A stretch of DNA of 64,000 nucleotides from Streptomyces sp. F001 (GCF_004187715.1 NZ_QZWF01000019.1:1-64000), one strand, 5' to 3'. Numbered from the stretch's first letter, positions 53,906-62,550 are shown. Program-made: numbers and translations. The notes: generated from the letters alone by a model not told the origin.

Positions 53906-54877
53906 TCATCCGCCGTGGTGCAGCAGCCATCCCCGCCAGGCCGACTCGACCATCTCGCGCACCCCGCGCCGGGCCGTCCAGCCCAGCTCCTGCGCCGCCA
54001 GTTCGGCCGAGGCGACCGCACGCGGGGCGTCCCCGGGGCGACGCGCCTCGACGACTGCCGGACGCGTGTCCCCGGTCACCTCACCGATCAGCGTGACCAG
54101 CTCGCGCACCGAGACGCCCTCGCCCCGGCCGATGTTCACCGTGAGGTCGCCCGCGGCATCCGGGGCGGACAGCCGCCGGGCCGCCGCGAGGTGGGCGTCG
54201 GCGAGGTCGGCGACATGGATGTAGTCGCGGATGCAGGTGCCGTCCGGCGTCGGGTGGTCGTCGCCGAAGATCCGCGGTGCCCGGTCGCGGGTGAGCCGGT
54301 CGAAGACCATGGGGACCACGTTGAAGACACCGGTGTCGGCCAGCTCCGGCGCGGCAGCGCCCGCCACGTTGAAATAGCGCAGGCACACCGTCGCGATCCC
54401 GTGCGCCCGGCCTGCCGCCCGCACCAGCCGTTCACCGGCCAGCTTGGTCTCGCCGTACGGACTCATCGGGGCGCACGGTGTGTCCTCCGTGATGAGTTCC
54501 ACATCCGGATTGCCGTAGACGGCCGCCGACGAGGAGAACAGGAACCGTTCGATTCCGGCTTCGGCGACTGCGTCGAGCAGTGTCGCCAGTCCGCCCACGT
54601 TCTCCCGGTAGTACCGCGTCGGCTGCGCCACGGACTCGGCGACCTGCTTGCGCGCGGCGAGATGCACCACACCCGTCACCGCATGCTCGGCGAGGACCCG
54701 CTTCAGCAGTGCCTCGTCCAGCGACGACCCGCGAACCAGCGGGACGTCCGCCGGGAGCCGCGCCGGAACCCCGGCCGACAGGTCGTCCAGCACGACCACG
54801 CGCTCCCCGGCCCCGGCCATGGCCCACGCCACATGTGCCCCGATGTATCCGGCGCCGCCGGTGATCAGCCATGTCAT
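53906..54877 (-). CDS. galE: UDP-glucose 4-epimerase
   Basis: A protein of 323 residues, an extended short-chain dehydrogenase. NAD binding is by GGAGYIGAHV; the catalytic set is Ser117 (SSSAAVYG), Tyr141 and Lys145 (SPYGETK). It interconverts UDP-glucose and UDP-galactose. It is divergent from the CDP-alcohol phosphotransferase run and could supply its sugar donor. TTAGGGT before the ATG suggests a leaderless message. Confidence 0.9.
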   Translation of the reverse strand: MTWLITGGAGYIGAHVAWAMAGAGERVVVLDDLSAGVPARLPADVPLVRGSSLDEALLKRVLAEHAVTGVVHLAARKQVAESVAQPTRYYRENVGGLATLLDAVAEAGIERFLFSSSAAVYGNPDVELITEDTPCAPMSPYGETKLAGERLVRAAGRAHGIATVCLRYFNVAGAAAPELADTGVFNVVPMVFDRLTRDRAPRIFGDDHPTPDGTCIRDYIHVADLADAHLAAARRLSAPDAAGDLTVNIGRGEGVSVRELVTLIGEVTGDTRPAVVEARRPGDAPRAVASAELAAQELGWTARRGVREMVESAWRGWLLHHGG

Positions 54878-55184
54878 GGCAGCCCACCCTAAGCCTGTCC
54901 GAGAAGGCGGCAGTCCCTCACCGGAGTGCCGGATGCCGTGAATGCCCGTTCTGGTAGCGCGATTTTGTGCGGCGGGCCCGGCATCCCTGATGATGATCGA
55001 CGCGGAGGTCCCAGCAGACCGTGTCGACCGGGCCATGAACGGCCGGTGAACACAGGCTTGTCATCATCCGATAGCCTCTGCCGACATGTCGCCCGCCTGG
55101 CGCAGCCGATCACGCGGCCCGGGGGCGGCCTCCACCATGCACACGGCCGACGTGGATGCGTCGGCACCCAGGGAGTGAGTTCGG
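54878..55184. other. Divergent promoter region between galE and the surface-polymer run
   Basis: These 307 bases hold both promoters. TAGCCT at 55072-55077 is a candidate -10 element 8 bp before a small ATG frame (55086-55178, listed separately). No other structure is evident. Confidence 0.5.
55086..55178 (+). CDS. Candidate leaderless 30-residue leader ORF
   Basis: The ATG lies 8 bp after TAGCCT, the spacing of a leaderless Streptomyces start. The frame of 30 codons begins MSPAWRSRSRGPGAAS and ends APRE, its stop six bases before the TTG of the next gene. It could couple translation of the downstream phosphotransferase, or the region could be untranslated leader. No homology known. Confidence 0.35.
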   Translation: MSPAWRSRSRGPGAASTMHTADVDASAPRE

Positions 55185-56957
55185 TTGTCGACCGCCATCC
55201 TCACCGGCCAGCCGGTCCCCGGATCGTCGATCGAGGACGATCTGCGGTCCCTCGGCTTCGAGGTGCGTAGCGCCGCCGACCCGGCCGCCGCCGAGACCCT
55301 CCTCGCCCAGGTGCCGGCCGACGAACGGGTTGCCGTGGTCGACGCGGGTTTCGTCGGCCACCTGCACGCCCTGCGCCTCGGCCTCACCGACCCCCGCTTC
55401 CCGCTCGCCGCGATTCCGGGCGCCGTGACGGCCCAGCCGGCCGGCCACCGGGCACTGACCCACGCGCTGGCCCGCGAGAACTCGGCCGGCGCCGGGGCGA
55501 CCCTCGTCGGCAGCCTCGCCGACCGTATCGTCACCGCCCTCGACGCCGACGTGCACCGTCCCGAGCTCGGCAGTCTGGTCGCCGCGGTCCCCGCCGACCC
55601 GCAGGCCCGCAACGAGGCACGGCAGGCCGTCGCCGCCGTCGACGACGAGGCCGTACGCCTGAAGTCCGCCGTGAAGGCCCGCGACGGCTTCTTCACCACC
55701 TTCTTCATCAGCCCTTACTCCCGCTACATCGCCCGCTGGTGCGCCCGCCGCGGCCTCACCCCCAACCAGGTCACCACCGCCTCCCTCGTCACCGCTCTGA
55801 TCGCGGCGGCCTGCGCGGCCACCGGCACCCGGGGCGGCTTCGTCGCGGCCGGCGTCCTGCTGATCGCCTCCTTCGTGCTGGACTGCACCGACGGCCAGCT
55901 CGCCCGCTACTCGCTCCAGTACTCCACCCTGGGCGCCTGGCTGGACGCGACCTTCGACCGGGCCAAGGAGTACGCCTACTACGCGGGCCTCGCGCTCGGT
56001 GCGGCCCGTGGCGGCGACGACGTGTGGGCCCTCGCACTCGGCGCGATGGTCCTGCAGACCTGCCGGCACGTCGTCGACTTTTCTTTCAACGAGGCCAACC
56101 ACGACGCCACGGCCAACACCAGCCCCACCGCCGCCCTCTCCGACAAGCTGGACAGCGTCGGCTGGACGGTGTGGCTGCGCCGGATGATCGTTCTGCCGAT
56201 CGGCGAACGCTGGGCGCTGATCGCCGTCCTCACGGCGGCCACCACCCCGCGGATCACCTTCTACGTGCTGCTGATCGGCTGCGCCTTCGCGGCCACGTAC
56301 ACCACGGCGGGCCGCGTCCTGCGGTCGCTGACCCGCAAGGCACGGCGGACGGACCGCGCGGCGCAGGCGCTGGCCGACCTCGCGGACAGCGGGCCGCTCG
56401 TGGAACTGCTGAAGCGCACCGCCCCACGTTTCCCGGCACCCCTCAGCGCTGCCGTCGGCGGTCTCCTCGTAGTGATCTCCGCCGCAGTCTGGGGTGCCGC
56501 ATGGCCGACCCTGCTGTGCGCGATCGCGTACGCCGCCCTGTCCGCCGTCGCTGTCGCACGCCCTCTCAAGGGCGCCCTGGACTGGCTGGTTCCGCCCTTC
56601 TTCCGGGCCGCCGAGTACGGCACCGTCCTCATCCTGGCGGCTGAATCAGAGGTGAACGGGGCGCTTCCCGCTGCTTTCGGGCTGGTTGCGGCCGTCGCCT
56701 ACCATCACTACGACACGGTCTACCGTATCCGCGGCAACGCGGGTGCGCCCCCGCACTGGCTGGTGCGGGCGATCGGGGGGCATGAGGGCCGGACCCTGGT
56801 GGTCACCGTGCTTGCCGTGTTGCTGACCGCCGCGCAGTTCGAGGTCGCGCTCACGGTCCTCGCCGTGGCCGTAGCCCTGGTGGTGCTCGTCGAGAGCACC
56901 CGCTTCTGGGTGTCCGCAGGGGCCCCCGCCGTACACGACGAAGGAGAACCCGCATGA
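55185..56957 (+). CDS. Large CDP-alcohol phosphotransferase with N- and C-terminal extra domains
   Basis: A protein of 590 residues, about three times a plain CDP-alcohol phosphatidyltransferase. Residues 1-165 are a soluble Ala-rich domain. The catalytic domain has the full motif D-x2-DG-x2-AR-x8-G-x3-D-x3-D, with Asp233, Asp236, Arg241, Asp254 and Asp258. The C-terminal part from about 400 is a further membrane domain with several helices (DUF5941-like). It should transfer a phospho-alcohol from a CDP-alcohol to a lipid or polyol acceptor in the membrane. TTG start behind GGGAG. It overlaps the next gene by four bases. Confidence 0.85.
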   Translation: MSTAILTGQPVPGSSIEDDLRSLGFEVRSAADPAAAETLLAQVPADERVAVVDAGFVGHLHALRLGLTDPRFPLAAIPGAVTAQPAGHRALTHALARENSAGAGATLVGSLADRIVTALDADVHRPELGSLVAAVPADPQARNEARQAVAAVDDEAVRLKSAVKARDGFFTTFFISPYSRYIARWCARRGLTPNQVTTASLVTALIAAACAATGTRGGFVAAGVLLIASFVLDCTDGQLARYSLQYSTLGAWLDATFDRAKEYAYYAGLALGAARGGDDVWALALGAMVLQTCRHVVDFSFNEANHDATANTSPTAALSDKLDSVGWTVWLRRMIVLPIGERWALIAVLTAATTPRITFYVLLIGCAFAATYTTAGRVLRSLTRKARRTDRAAQALADLADSGPLVELLKRTAPRFPAPLSAAVGGLLVVISAAVWGAAWPTLLCAIAYAALSAVAVARPLKGALDWLVPPFFRAAEYGTVLILAAESEVNGALPAAFGLVAAVAYHHYDTVYRIRGNAGAPPHWLVRAIGGHEGRTLVVTVLAVLLTAAQFEVALTVLAVAVALVVLVESTRFWVSAGAPAVHDEGEPA

Positions 56958-57715
56958 TCGGCCTCGTGCTGGCGGCCGGCGCCGGCCGGCGTCTGCGCCC
57001 CTACACCGACACCCTGCCCAAGGCACTGGTGCCGGTGGGGCCCGCGGGCACCGAGGACGGGACCGACGGGATCACAGTTCTCGACCTGACCCTCGGCAAC
57101 TTCGCCGAGATCGGCCTGACCGAGGCCGCGATCATCGTCGGCTACCGCAAGGAGGCCGTCTACGAGCGCAAGGCGGCCCTGGAGCAGAAGTACGGCCTGC
57201 GGCTCACCCTCATCGACAACGACAAGGCCGAGGAGTGGAACAACGCCTACTCCCTGTGGTGCGGCCGTGACGCCCTCAAGGACGGCGTGATCCTCGCCAA
57301 CGGCGACACCGTCCACCCGGTCTCCGTCGAGAAGACGCTGCTCGCCGCGCGCGGCGACGGCAAGAAGATCATCCTCGCCCTCGACGCCGTGAAGCCGCTG
57401 GCCGACGAGGAGATGAAGGTCGTCGTCGACCCTGCCAAGGGCGTCCAGAAGATCACCAAGCTGATGGACCCGGCCGAGGCCACCGGCGAGTACATCGGCG
57501 TCACCCTGATCGAGGGCGACGCCGCGCCCGAGCTGGCCGACGCCCTGCGCACGGTGTGGGAGAACGACCCCCAGCAGTTCTACGAGCACGGCTACCAGGA
57601 GCTCGTGAACCGCGGCTTCCGGATCGACGTGGCCCCGATCGGCGACGTGCCGTGGGTCGAGATCGACAACCACGACGATCTCGCCCGGGGACGGGAGATC
57701 GCGTGCCAGTACTGA
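56954..57715 (+). CDS. Sugar/alditol-phosphate nucleotidyltransferase
   Basis: A protein of 253 residues with the nucleotidyltransferase signature LAAGAGRRLRPYTDTLPKAL and the metal-binding LANGDTVHP. It resembles phosphocholine/inositol-phosphate cytidylyltransferase-type proteins more than glucose-1-phosphate enzymes. In this context, forming a CDP-alcohol for the two phosphotransferases is the best guess. ATG overlaps the preceding stop as ATGA; the next gene starts inside its last codons. Confidence 0.85.
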   Translation: MIGLVLAAGAGRRLRPYTDTLPKALVPVGPAGTEDGTDGITVLDLTLGNFAEIGLTEAAIIVGYRKEAVYERKAALEQKYGLRLTLIDNDKAEEWNNAYSLWCGRDALKDGVILANGDTVHPVSVEKTLLAARGDGKKIILALDAVKPLADEEMKVVVDPAKGVQKITKLMDPAEATGEYIGVTLIEGDAAPELADALRTVWENDPQQFYEHGYQELVNRGFRIDVAPIGDVPWVEIDNHDDLARGREIACQY

Positions 57716-58764
57716 CCCGGCTCATACCCTCGCCGGTCGTCGTGGACATCCGCCCGGGTGCCCTCGACGACCTGGCCGGCGTGCTCGCCGACGAACGCAT
57801 CTCGCACTCGGGCAAGCTCGCCGTCGCCGTCAGCGGCGGCTCCGGCGCCCGGCTGCGCGACCGGGTCGCCCCGCAACTGCCCGGCGCCACCTGGTACGAG
57901 GTCGGCGGCGGCACCCTCGACGACGCCGTCCGGCTGGCCGCCGACATCAAGGCCGGCCACTTCGACGCACTCGTCGGCCTCGGCGGCGGCAAGATCATCG
58001 ACTGCGCCAAGTTCGCCGCGGCACGCGTGGGCCTGCCGCTGGTCGCCGTCCCCACGAACCTCGCGCACGACGGCCTGTGCTCGCCGGTCGCCACCCTCGA
58101 CAACGACGCCGGCCGCGGCTCGTACGGCGTGCCCAACCCGATCGCCGTCGTCATCGACCTCGACGTCATCCGCGAGGCCCCGGTCCGCTTCGTCCGGGCC
58201 GGCATCGGCGACGCCGTCTCCAACATCTCCGCGATCCGCGACTGGGAGCTGGCCAACCGCGTCAAGGGCGAGAAGATCGACGGCCTCGCCGCCGCCATGG
58301 CCCGCCAGGCCGGCGAGGCGGTGCTCCGGCACCCGGGCGGCATCGGTGACAACGACTTCCTCCAGGTACTGGCCGAGGCGCTGGTCCTCAGCGGCATCGC
58401 CATGTCCGTGTCGGGCGACTCCCGCCCCTCCTCCGGCGCCTGCCACGAGATCAACCACGCCTTCGACCTGCTGTTCCCCAGGCGCGCCGCCGCCCACGGC
58501 GAGCAGTGCGGGCTGGGCGCGGCCTTCGCCATGTACCTGCGCGGAGCCCACGAGGAGTCGGCCTGCATGGCCGAGGTGCTGCGTCGGCACGGACTTCCGG
58601 TGCTGCCGGAGGAGATCGGCTTCACGGACGACGAATTCGTCCGCGTCGTGGAGTTCGCTCCGCAGACCCGGCCCGGCCGCTACACGATCCTCGAACACCT
58701 CGACCTGACCACCGACCAGATCAAGGACATCTACGCCGACTATGTCAAGGCCATCGGTAGCTGA
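57703..58764 (+). CDS. Glycerol-1-phosphate dehydrogenase-like enzyme (EgsA/AraM family)
   Basis: A protein of 353 residues of the iron-containing alcohol dehydrogenase superfamily. Features of the sn-glycerol-1-phosphate dehydrogenase branch are GLGGGKIIDCAKFAA (90-105), VPTNLAHDGLCSP, and metal ligands Asp170 (GIGD), His248 (SSGACHEINHAF) and His265 (AAHGEQCG). It would reduce dihydroxyacetone phosphate to sn-glycerol-1-phosphate, the archaeal stereoisomer, as AraM does in Bacillus. It overlaps the nucleotidyltransferase gene by 13 bp and the next by 23 bp. Substrate is inferred from family. Confidence 0.82.
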   Translation: MPVLTRLIPSPVVVDIRPGALDDLAGVLADERISHSGKLAVAVSGGSGARLRDRVAPQLPGATWYEVGGGTLDDAVRLAADIKAGHFDALVGLGGGKIIDCAKFAAARVGLPLVAVPTNLAHDGLCSPVATLDNDAGRGSYGVPNPIAVVIDLDVIREAPVRFVRAGIGDAVSNISAIRDWELANRVKGEKIDGLAAAMARQAGEAVLRHPGGIGDNDFLQVLAEALVLSGIAMSVSGDSRPSSGACHEINHAFDLLFPRRAAAHGEQCGLGAAFAMYLRGAHEESACMAEVLRRHGLPVLPEEIGFTDDEFVRVVEFAPQTRPGRYTILEHLDLTTDQIKDIYADYVKAIGS

Positions 58765-59521
58765 ACTCCGCCCCGTCGTTCACCCCGCGGGGGTGAAGGA
58801 CCGGCGCAGCGGTGAGCACTGGATGGGACGCCTCTACATGCGCGAGGTGTCCCTGCGGGTCGACCGCTACCTGGTGAACACCAGGGTCACGCCCAACCAG
58901 CTCACGTACCTGATGACCGTCTGCGGTGTCCTCGCGGCCCCGGCACTCCTGGTGCCGGGGATCCCCGGGGCGGCGCTCGGCGTGATCATGGTCCAGCTCT
59001 ACCTGTTGCTGGACTGCGTCGACGGTGAGATCGCGCGCTGGAAGAAGCAGTACTCGCTGGGCGGTGTCTATCTGGACCGCGTCGGTGCCTACCTCACCGA
59101 TGCCGCGGTCCTCGTCGGCTTCGGCCTGCGCGCCGCCGACCTGTGGGGCAGCGGCCGTATCGACTGGCTGTGGGCCTTCCTCGGCACCCTCGCCGCCCTC
59201 GGCGCCATCCTGATCAAGGCCGAGACCGACCTCGTCGGTGTCGCCCGCCACCAGGGCGGACTGCCGCCGGTCAAGGAGGCTGCCTCCGAGATGCGCTCCT
59301 CCGGCATGGCGCTCGCCCGCCGCGCCGCGGCCGCGCTCAAGTTCCACCGCCTGATCCTCGGCATCGAGGCGTCCCTGCTGATCCTGGTCCTGGCGATCGT
59401 CGACCAGGTCCGCGGCGACCTGTTCTTCTCCCGGCTCGGCGTCGCGGTGCTGGCCGGCATCGCGCTGCTGCAGACCGTGCTGCACCTCGTGTCCATCCTC
59501 GCCTCGAGCAGGCTGAAGTGA
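58742..59521 (+). CDS. Second CDP-alcohol phosphotransferase, altered catalytic motif
   Basis: A protein of 259 residues with about six membrane helices. The motif is DCVDGEIAR (Asp91, Asp94, Arg99) followed by GVYLDRVGAY: Asp112 is present, but the position of the fourth Asp, the usual catalytic base, is Ala116. It may still be active with another residue, or act as a partner of the larger paralogue three genes upstream. It starts inside the preceding gene and overlaps the following one as GTGA. Confidence 0.85.
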   Translation: MSRPSVAELRPVVHPAGVKDRRSGEHWMGRLYMREVSLRVDRYLVNTRVTPNQLTYLMTVCGVLAAPALLVPGIPGAALGVIMVQLYLLLDCVDGEIARWKKQYSLGGVYLDRVGAYLTDAAVLVGFGLRAADLWGSGRIDWLWAFLGTLAALGAILIKAETDLVGVARHQGGLPPVKEAASEMRSSGMALARRAAAALKFHRLILGIEASLLILVLAIVDQVRGDLFFSRLGVAVLAGIALLQTVLHLVSILASSRLK

Positions 59522-60399
59522 GCGGCATGAAGGTCGGGGCGGTCATCATCACCATGGGCAACCGCCCCGAGGAGCTGCGCGCCCTGCTCGACTCGGTCGC
59601 CAAGCAGGACGGCGACCCGATACCCGTGGTCGTCGTCGGCAACGGCTCACCCGTGCCGGAGGTCCCCGACGGTGTCCGCACGGTCGAGCTGCCCGAGAAC
59701 CTCGGCATCCCCGGCGGCCGCAACATCGGCATCGAGGCCTTCGGCCCCAGCGGCCGTGACGTCGACATACTGCTGTTCCTCGACGACGACGGCCTGCTCG
59801 CCCGCACCGACACCGCCGAGCTGTGCCGCCAGGCCTTCGCGGCCGACCCGAAACTCGGGATCGTCAGCTTCCGCATCGCCGACCCGGACACCGGCGTCAC
59901 CCAGCGCCGCCACGTCCCCCGGCTGCGCGCCTCCGACCCGATGCGCTCCTCCCGGGTCACCACCTTCCTCGGCGGCGCCAACGCCGTCCGCACCCAGGTC
60001 TTCGCCGAGGTCGGCGGCCTCCCGGACGCATTCTTCTACGCCCACGAGGAAACCGACCTCGCATGGCGGGCCCTCGACGCGGGCTGGATGATCGACTACC
60101 GGTCCGACATGGTGCTGTACCACCCGACGACCGCGCCCTCGCGGCACGCGGTCTACCACCGCATGGTCGCCCGCAACCGCGTCTGGCTCGCCCGCCGCAA
60201 CCTGCCCGCCCCCCTGGTGCCGGTCTACCTGGGCATCTGGCTGCTGCTCACCCTGCTGCGCCGCCCCTCGCGGCCGGCTCTGCGAGCATGGTTCGGCGGG
60301 TTCCGGGAAGGCTGGCGCAGCCCGTGCGGCCCCCGCAGGCCCATGAAGTGGCGTACGGTGTGGCGGCTGACCCGGCTGGGCCGACCTCCTGTCATCTGA
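59518..60399 (+). CDS. Family 2 glycosyltransferase
   Basis: A protein of 293 residues with a GT-A fold: VGAVIITMGNRPEELRALL at the N-terminus, DDDG in LLFLDDDGLL as the metal-binding DXD region, and FFYAHEETDLAWRALDAGW as the ED motif. It resembles rhamnosyl/galactofuranosyl-type GT2 enzymes. The GTG overlaps the preceding stop; an ATG three codons later is an alternative. It would add sugar to the product of the run. Confidence 0.88.
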   Translation: MSGMKVGAVIITMGNRPEELRALLDSVAKQDGDPIPVVVVGNGSPVPEVPDGVRTVELPENLGIPGGRNIGIEAFGPSGRDVDILLFLDDDGLLARTDTAELCRQAFAADPKLGIVSFRIADPDTGVTQRRHVPRLRASDPMRSSRVTTFLGGANAVRTQVFAEVGGLPDAFFYAHEETDLAWRALDAGWMIDYRSDMVLYHPTTAPSRHAVYHRMVARNRVWLARRNLPAPLVPVYLGIWLLLTLLRRPSRPALRAWFGGFREGWRSPCGPRRPMKWRTVWRLTRLGRPPVI

Positions 60400-60497
60400 C
60401 AAGCTCGTCCCTGAGAGCATTCGGGGCGTAACGCTCGGCTCCCGGCCCGTGGCCGGCCAGCACCGGCCGCGCATCTCGAAGACGAAAGTTTCCACCA

Positions 60498-61427
60498 GTG
60501 AGTGAGACAACGCACGACCGCTCAGTCGCGGTGACCGCGCCCGCGTCACCCGACGAGGGACTGACCGCGACGGAGCTCGCGGCGAAGTACGGCCTGTCCG
60601 TGAGCGGCGCCCGGCCCTCCCTCGTCGAGTACGTCCGCCAGCTCTGGGACCGGCGTCACTTCATCCTCGCCTTCTCGCGGGCGAAGCTGACCGCCCAGTA
60701 CAGCCAGGCCAAGCTCGGCCAGCTGTGGCAGGTGGTCACGCCACTGCTGAACGCGGCCGTGTACTTCTTCATCTTCGGGGTGATCCTGGAGGCCGACCGC
60801 GGGATGGAACGCGAGGTCTACATTCCGTTCCTGGTCACCGGCGTGTTCGTGTTCACCTTCACGCAGAGCTCGGTGATGGCGGGCGTCCGCGCGATCTCCG
60901 GCAACCTGGGGCTGGTCCGCGCCCTGCACTTCCCGCGGGCCTCGCTGCCGGTGTCCTTCGCGCTCCAGCAGCTCCAGCAGCTGCTCTTCTCGATGATCGT
61001 GCTGTTCGCGGTGACCGTTGCCTTCGGCAGCTACCCGGACCTGTCCTGGGTGCTGATCCTTCCGGCGCTGGCCCTGCAGTTCTGCTTCAACACCGGCCTC
61101 GCGCTGATCATGGCCCGGGCCGGCGCCAAGACGCCCGACCTGGCGCAGCTGATGCCGTTCGTGATGCGTACCTGGATGTACGCGTCCGGTGTCATGTACT
61201 CCATCCCGATCATGCTCGCCGACAAGCCGCAGTGGATCGCCGACGTGCTGCAGTGGAACCCGGCGGCCATCTACATGGACCTGATCCGCTTCGCCCTGAT
61301 CGACGACTACGGCTCCGAGTGGCTCCCCGACCACGTGTGGGCGGTCGCGGGCGGCTGGGCCCTCCTCTTCGCCGTCGGCGGCTTCGTGTACTTCTGGAAG
61401 GCGGAGGAGAGGTACGGACGTGGCTGA
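60498..61427 (+). CDS. ABC-2 type exporter permease (TagG/Wzm-like)
   Basis: A protein of 309 residues. About 60 cytoplasmic residues precede six membrane helices; the amphipathic entry (YSQAKLGQLWQVVTPLLNA) and the re-entrant loop region (VYIPFLVTGVFVFTFTQSS) are typical of polysaccharide and teichoic-acid exporter permeases. It starts 98 bp after the glycosyltransferase gene and overlaps the ATPase gene by eight bases. Exports a lipid-linked polymer or glycolipid. Confidence 0.9.
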   Translation: MSETTHDRSVAVTAPASPDEGLTATELAAKYGLSVSGARPSLVEYVRQLWDRRHFILAFSRAKLTAQYSQAKLGQLWQVVTPLLNAAVYFFIFGVILEADRGMEREVYIPFLVTGVFVFTFTQSSVMAGVRAISGNLGLVRALHFPRASLPVSFALQQLQQLLFSMIVLFAVTVAFGSYPDLSWVLILPALALQFCFNTGLALIMARAGAKTPDLAQLMPFVMRTWMYASGVMYSIPIMLADKPQWIADVLQWNPAAIYMDLIRFALIDDYGSEWLPDHVWAVAGGWALLFAVGGFVYFWKAEERYGRG

Positions 61428-62199
61428 GCGCACCCCCGAGGACCGCATCCCCACCGTCATCGCGGACGACCTGCACATCGTCTACCGCGTCAACGGCGCC
61501 AAGACCGGCAAGGGCAGCGCCACCGCCGCCCTCAGCCGCATCCTGAAGCGTGGCGATGAGCGCGGCGTGCGCAAGGTGCACGCCGTGCGGGGTGTCTCCT
61601 TCGTCGCCTACCGCGGCGAGGCCATCGGTCTGATCGGCTCCAACGGCTCCGGCAAGTCGACCCTGCTGCGCGCCATCGCCGGCCTGCTGCCCGCCGAGAG
61701 CGGCAAGGTCTACACCGACGGCCAGCCCTCGCTGCTCGGTGTGAACGCGGCCCTGATGAACGACCTGACGGGCGAGCGGAACGTGATACTGGGCGGGCTC
61801 GCCATGGGCATGTCCCGGGAGCAGATCAAGGAGCGCTACCAGGAGATCGTCGACTTCTCCGGCATCAACGAGAAGGGCGACTTCATCACCCTCCCGATGC
61901 GCACCTACTCCTCCGGCATGGCCGCCCGCCTGCGCTTCTCCATCGCCGCCGCCAAGGACCACGACGTCCTGATGATCGACGAGGCCCTCGCCACCGGCGA
62001 CCGCAAGTTCCAGAAGCGCTCCGAGGAACGCATCCGGGAGCTGCGCAAGCAGGCCGGCACGGTGTTTCTGGTCAGTCACAACAACAAGTCGATCCGCGAC
62101 ACCTGCGACCGTGTCCTGTGGCTGGAACGCGGCGAGCTGCGCATGGACGGCCCGACCGACGAGGTCATCAAGGAGTACGAGAAGTTCACCGGCAAGTAG
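61420..62199 (+). CDS. ABC exporter ATPase (TagH/Wzt-like)
   Basis: A protein of 259 residues. Walker A is GSNGSGKST (73-81); the signature has the YSSGMAARLRFS form of TagH/Wzt proteins rather than LSGGQ; Walker B is DVLMIDEALATGD. It has no C-terminal carbohydrate-binding extension of the kind found in some Wzt proteins. Partner of the permease upstream. GTG start. Confidence 0.92.
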   Translation: MAERTPEDRIPTVIADDLHIVYRVNGAKTGKGSATAALSRILKRGDERGVRKVHAVRGVSFVAYRGEAIGLIGSNGSGKSTLLRAIAGLLPAESGKVYTDGQPSLLGVNAALMNDLTGERNVILGGLAMGMSREQIKERYQEIVDFSGINEKGDFITLPMRTYSSGMAARLRFSIAAAKDHDVLMIDEALATGDRKFQKRSEERIRELRKQAGTVFLVSHNNKSIRDTCDRVLWLERGELRMDGPTDEVIKEYEKFTGK

Positions 62200-62208
62200 C
62201 CCGGGTGT

Positions 62209-62384
62209 CCAGGGCCTGTCTTTCGGATCACGTCTTTCCGGCCGAGGGCACCCGAAAACGCTGGTGAGCGGGGCTTGGTGCGTGCAGCTGCAAGGCGGAG
62301 GAGGGAGTCGGCGACCGACGACAACGCGGCAGATGTGCGTGCGAAGCCCCGCGGCCCGGGCGTGATCCGAAAGACAGGCCCTGG
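62209..62384. mobile_element. MITE-like fold-back element, 176 bp
   Basis: Perfect 24-bp terminal inverted repeats (62209-62232, beginning CCAGGGCCTGTCTTTCGG, and 62361-62384) enclose 128 bp. A nested repeat, GCGGGGCTT (62268-62276) with AAGCCCCGC (62344-62352), lies inside. There is no coding capacity and no clear target duplication. The end sequence is one I recall as scattered in Streptomyces genomes. Confidence 0.7.
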
Positions 62385-62538
62385 GCCTCACCGGAACTGT
62401 TCCGGCGGGGCCCTGCGTCGTGTGCAAAGGGGCCTTGAGCCACCGGCAAAGGAAACGTCAACTCCGGCTTGCCGTAGGAATCTTGAGGTCAATCGGTGTG
62501 TTGTTGTGATGCGCCGGACACCCCCACGCTCCACGGCG

Positions 62539-62550
62539 CGTTGTACAACG
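62539..62550. promoter_or_regulatory. 12-bp palindrome upstream of the hopanoid genes
   Basis: CGTTGTACAACG is perfectly self-complementary and lies about 140 bp before the small upstream frame of hpnC. It could be an operator of the GntR or TetR kind. The rest of 62385-62690 shows only promoter-like sequence (TAGAAC at 62669-62674). Confidence 0.45.
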
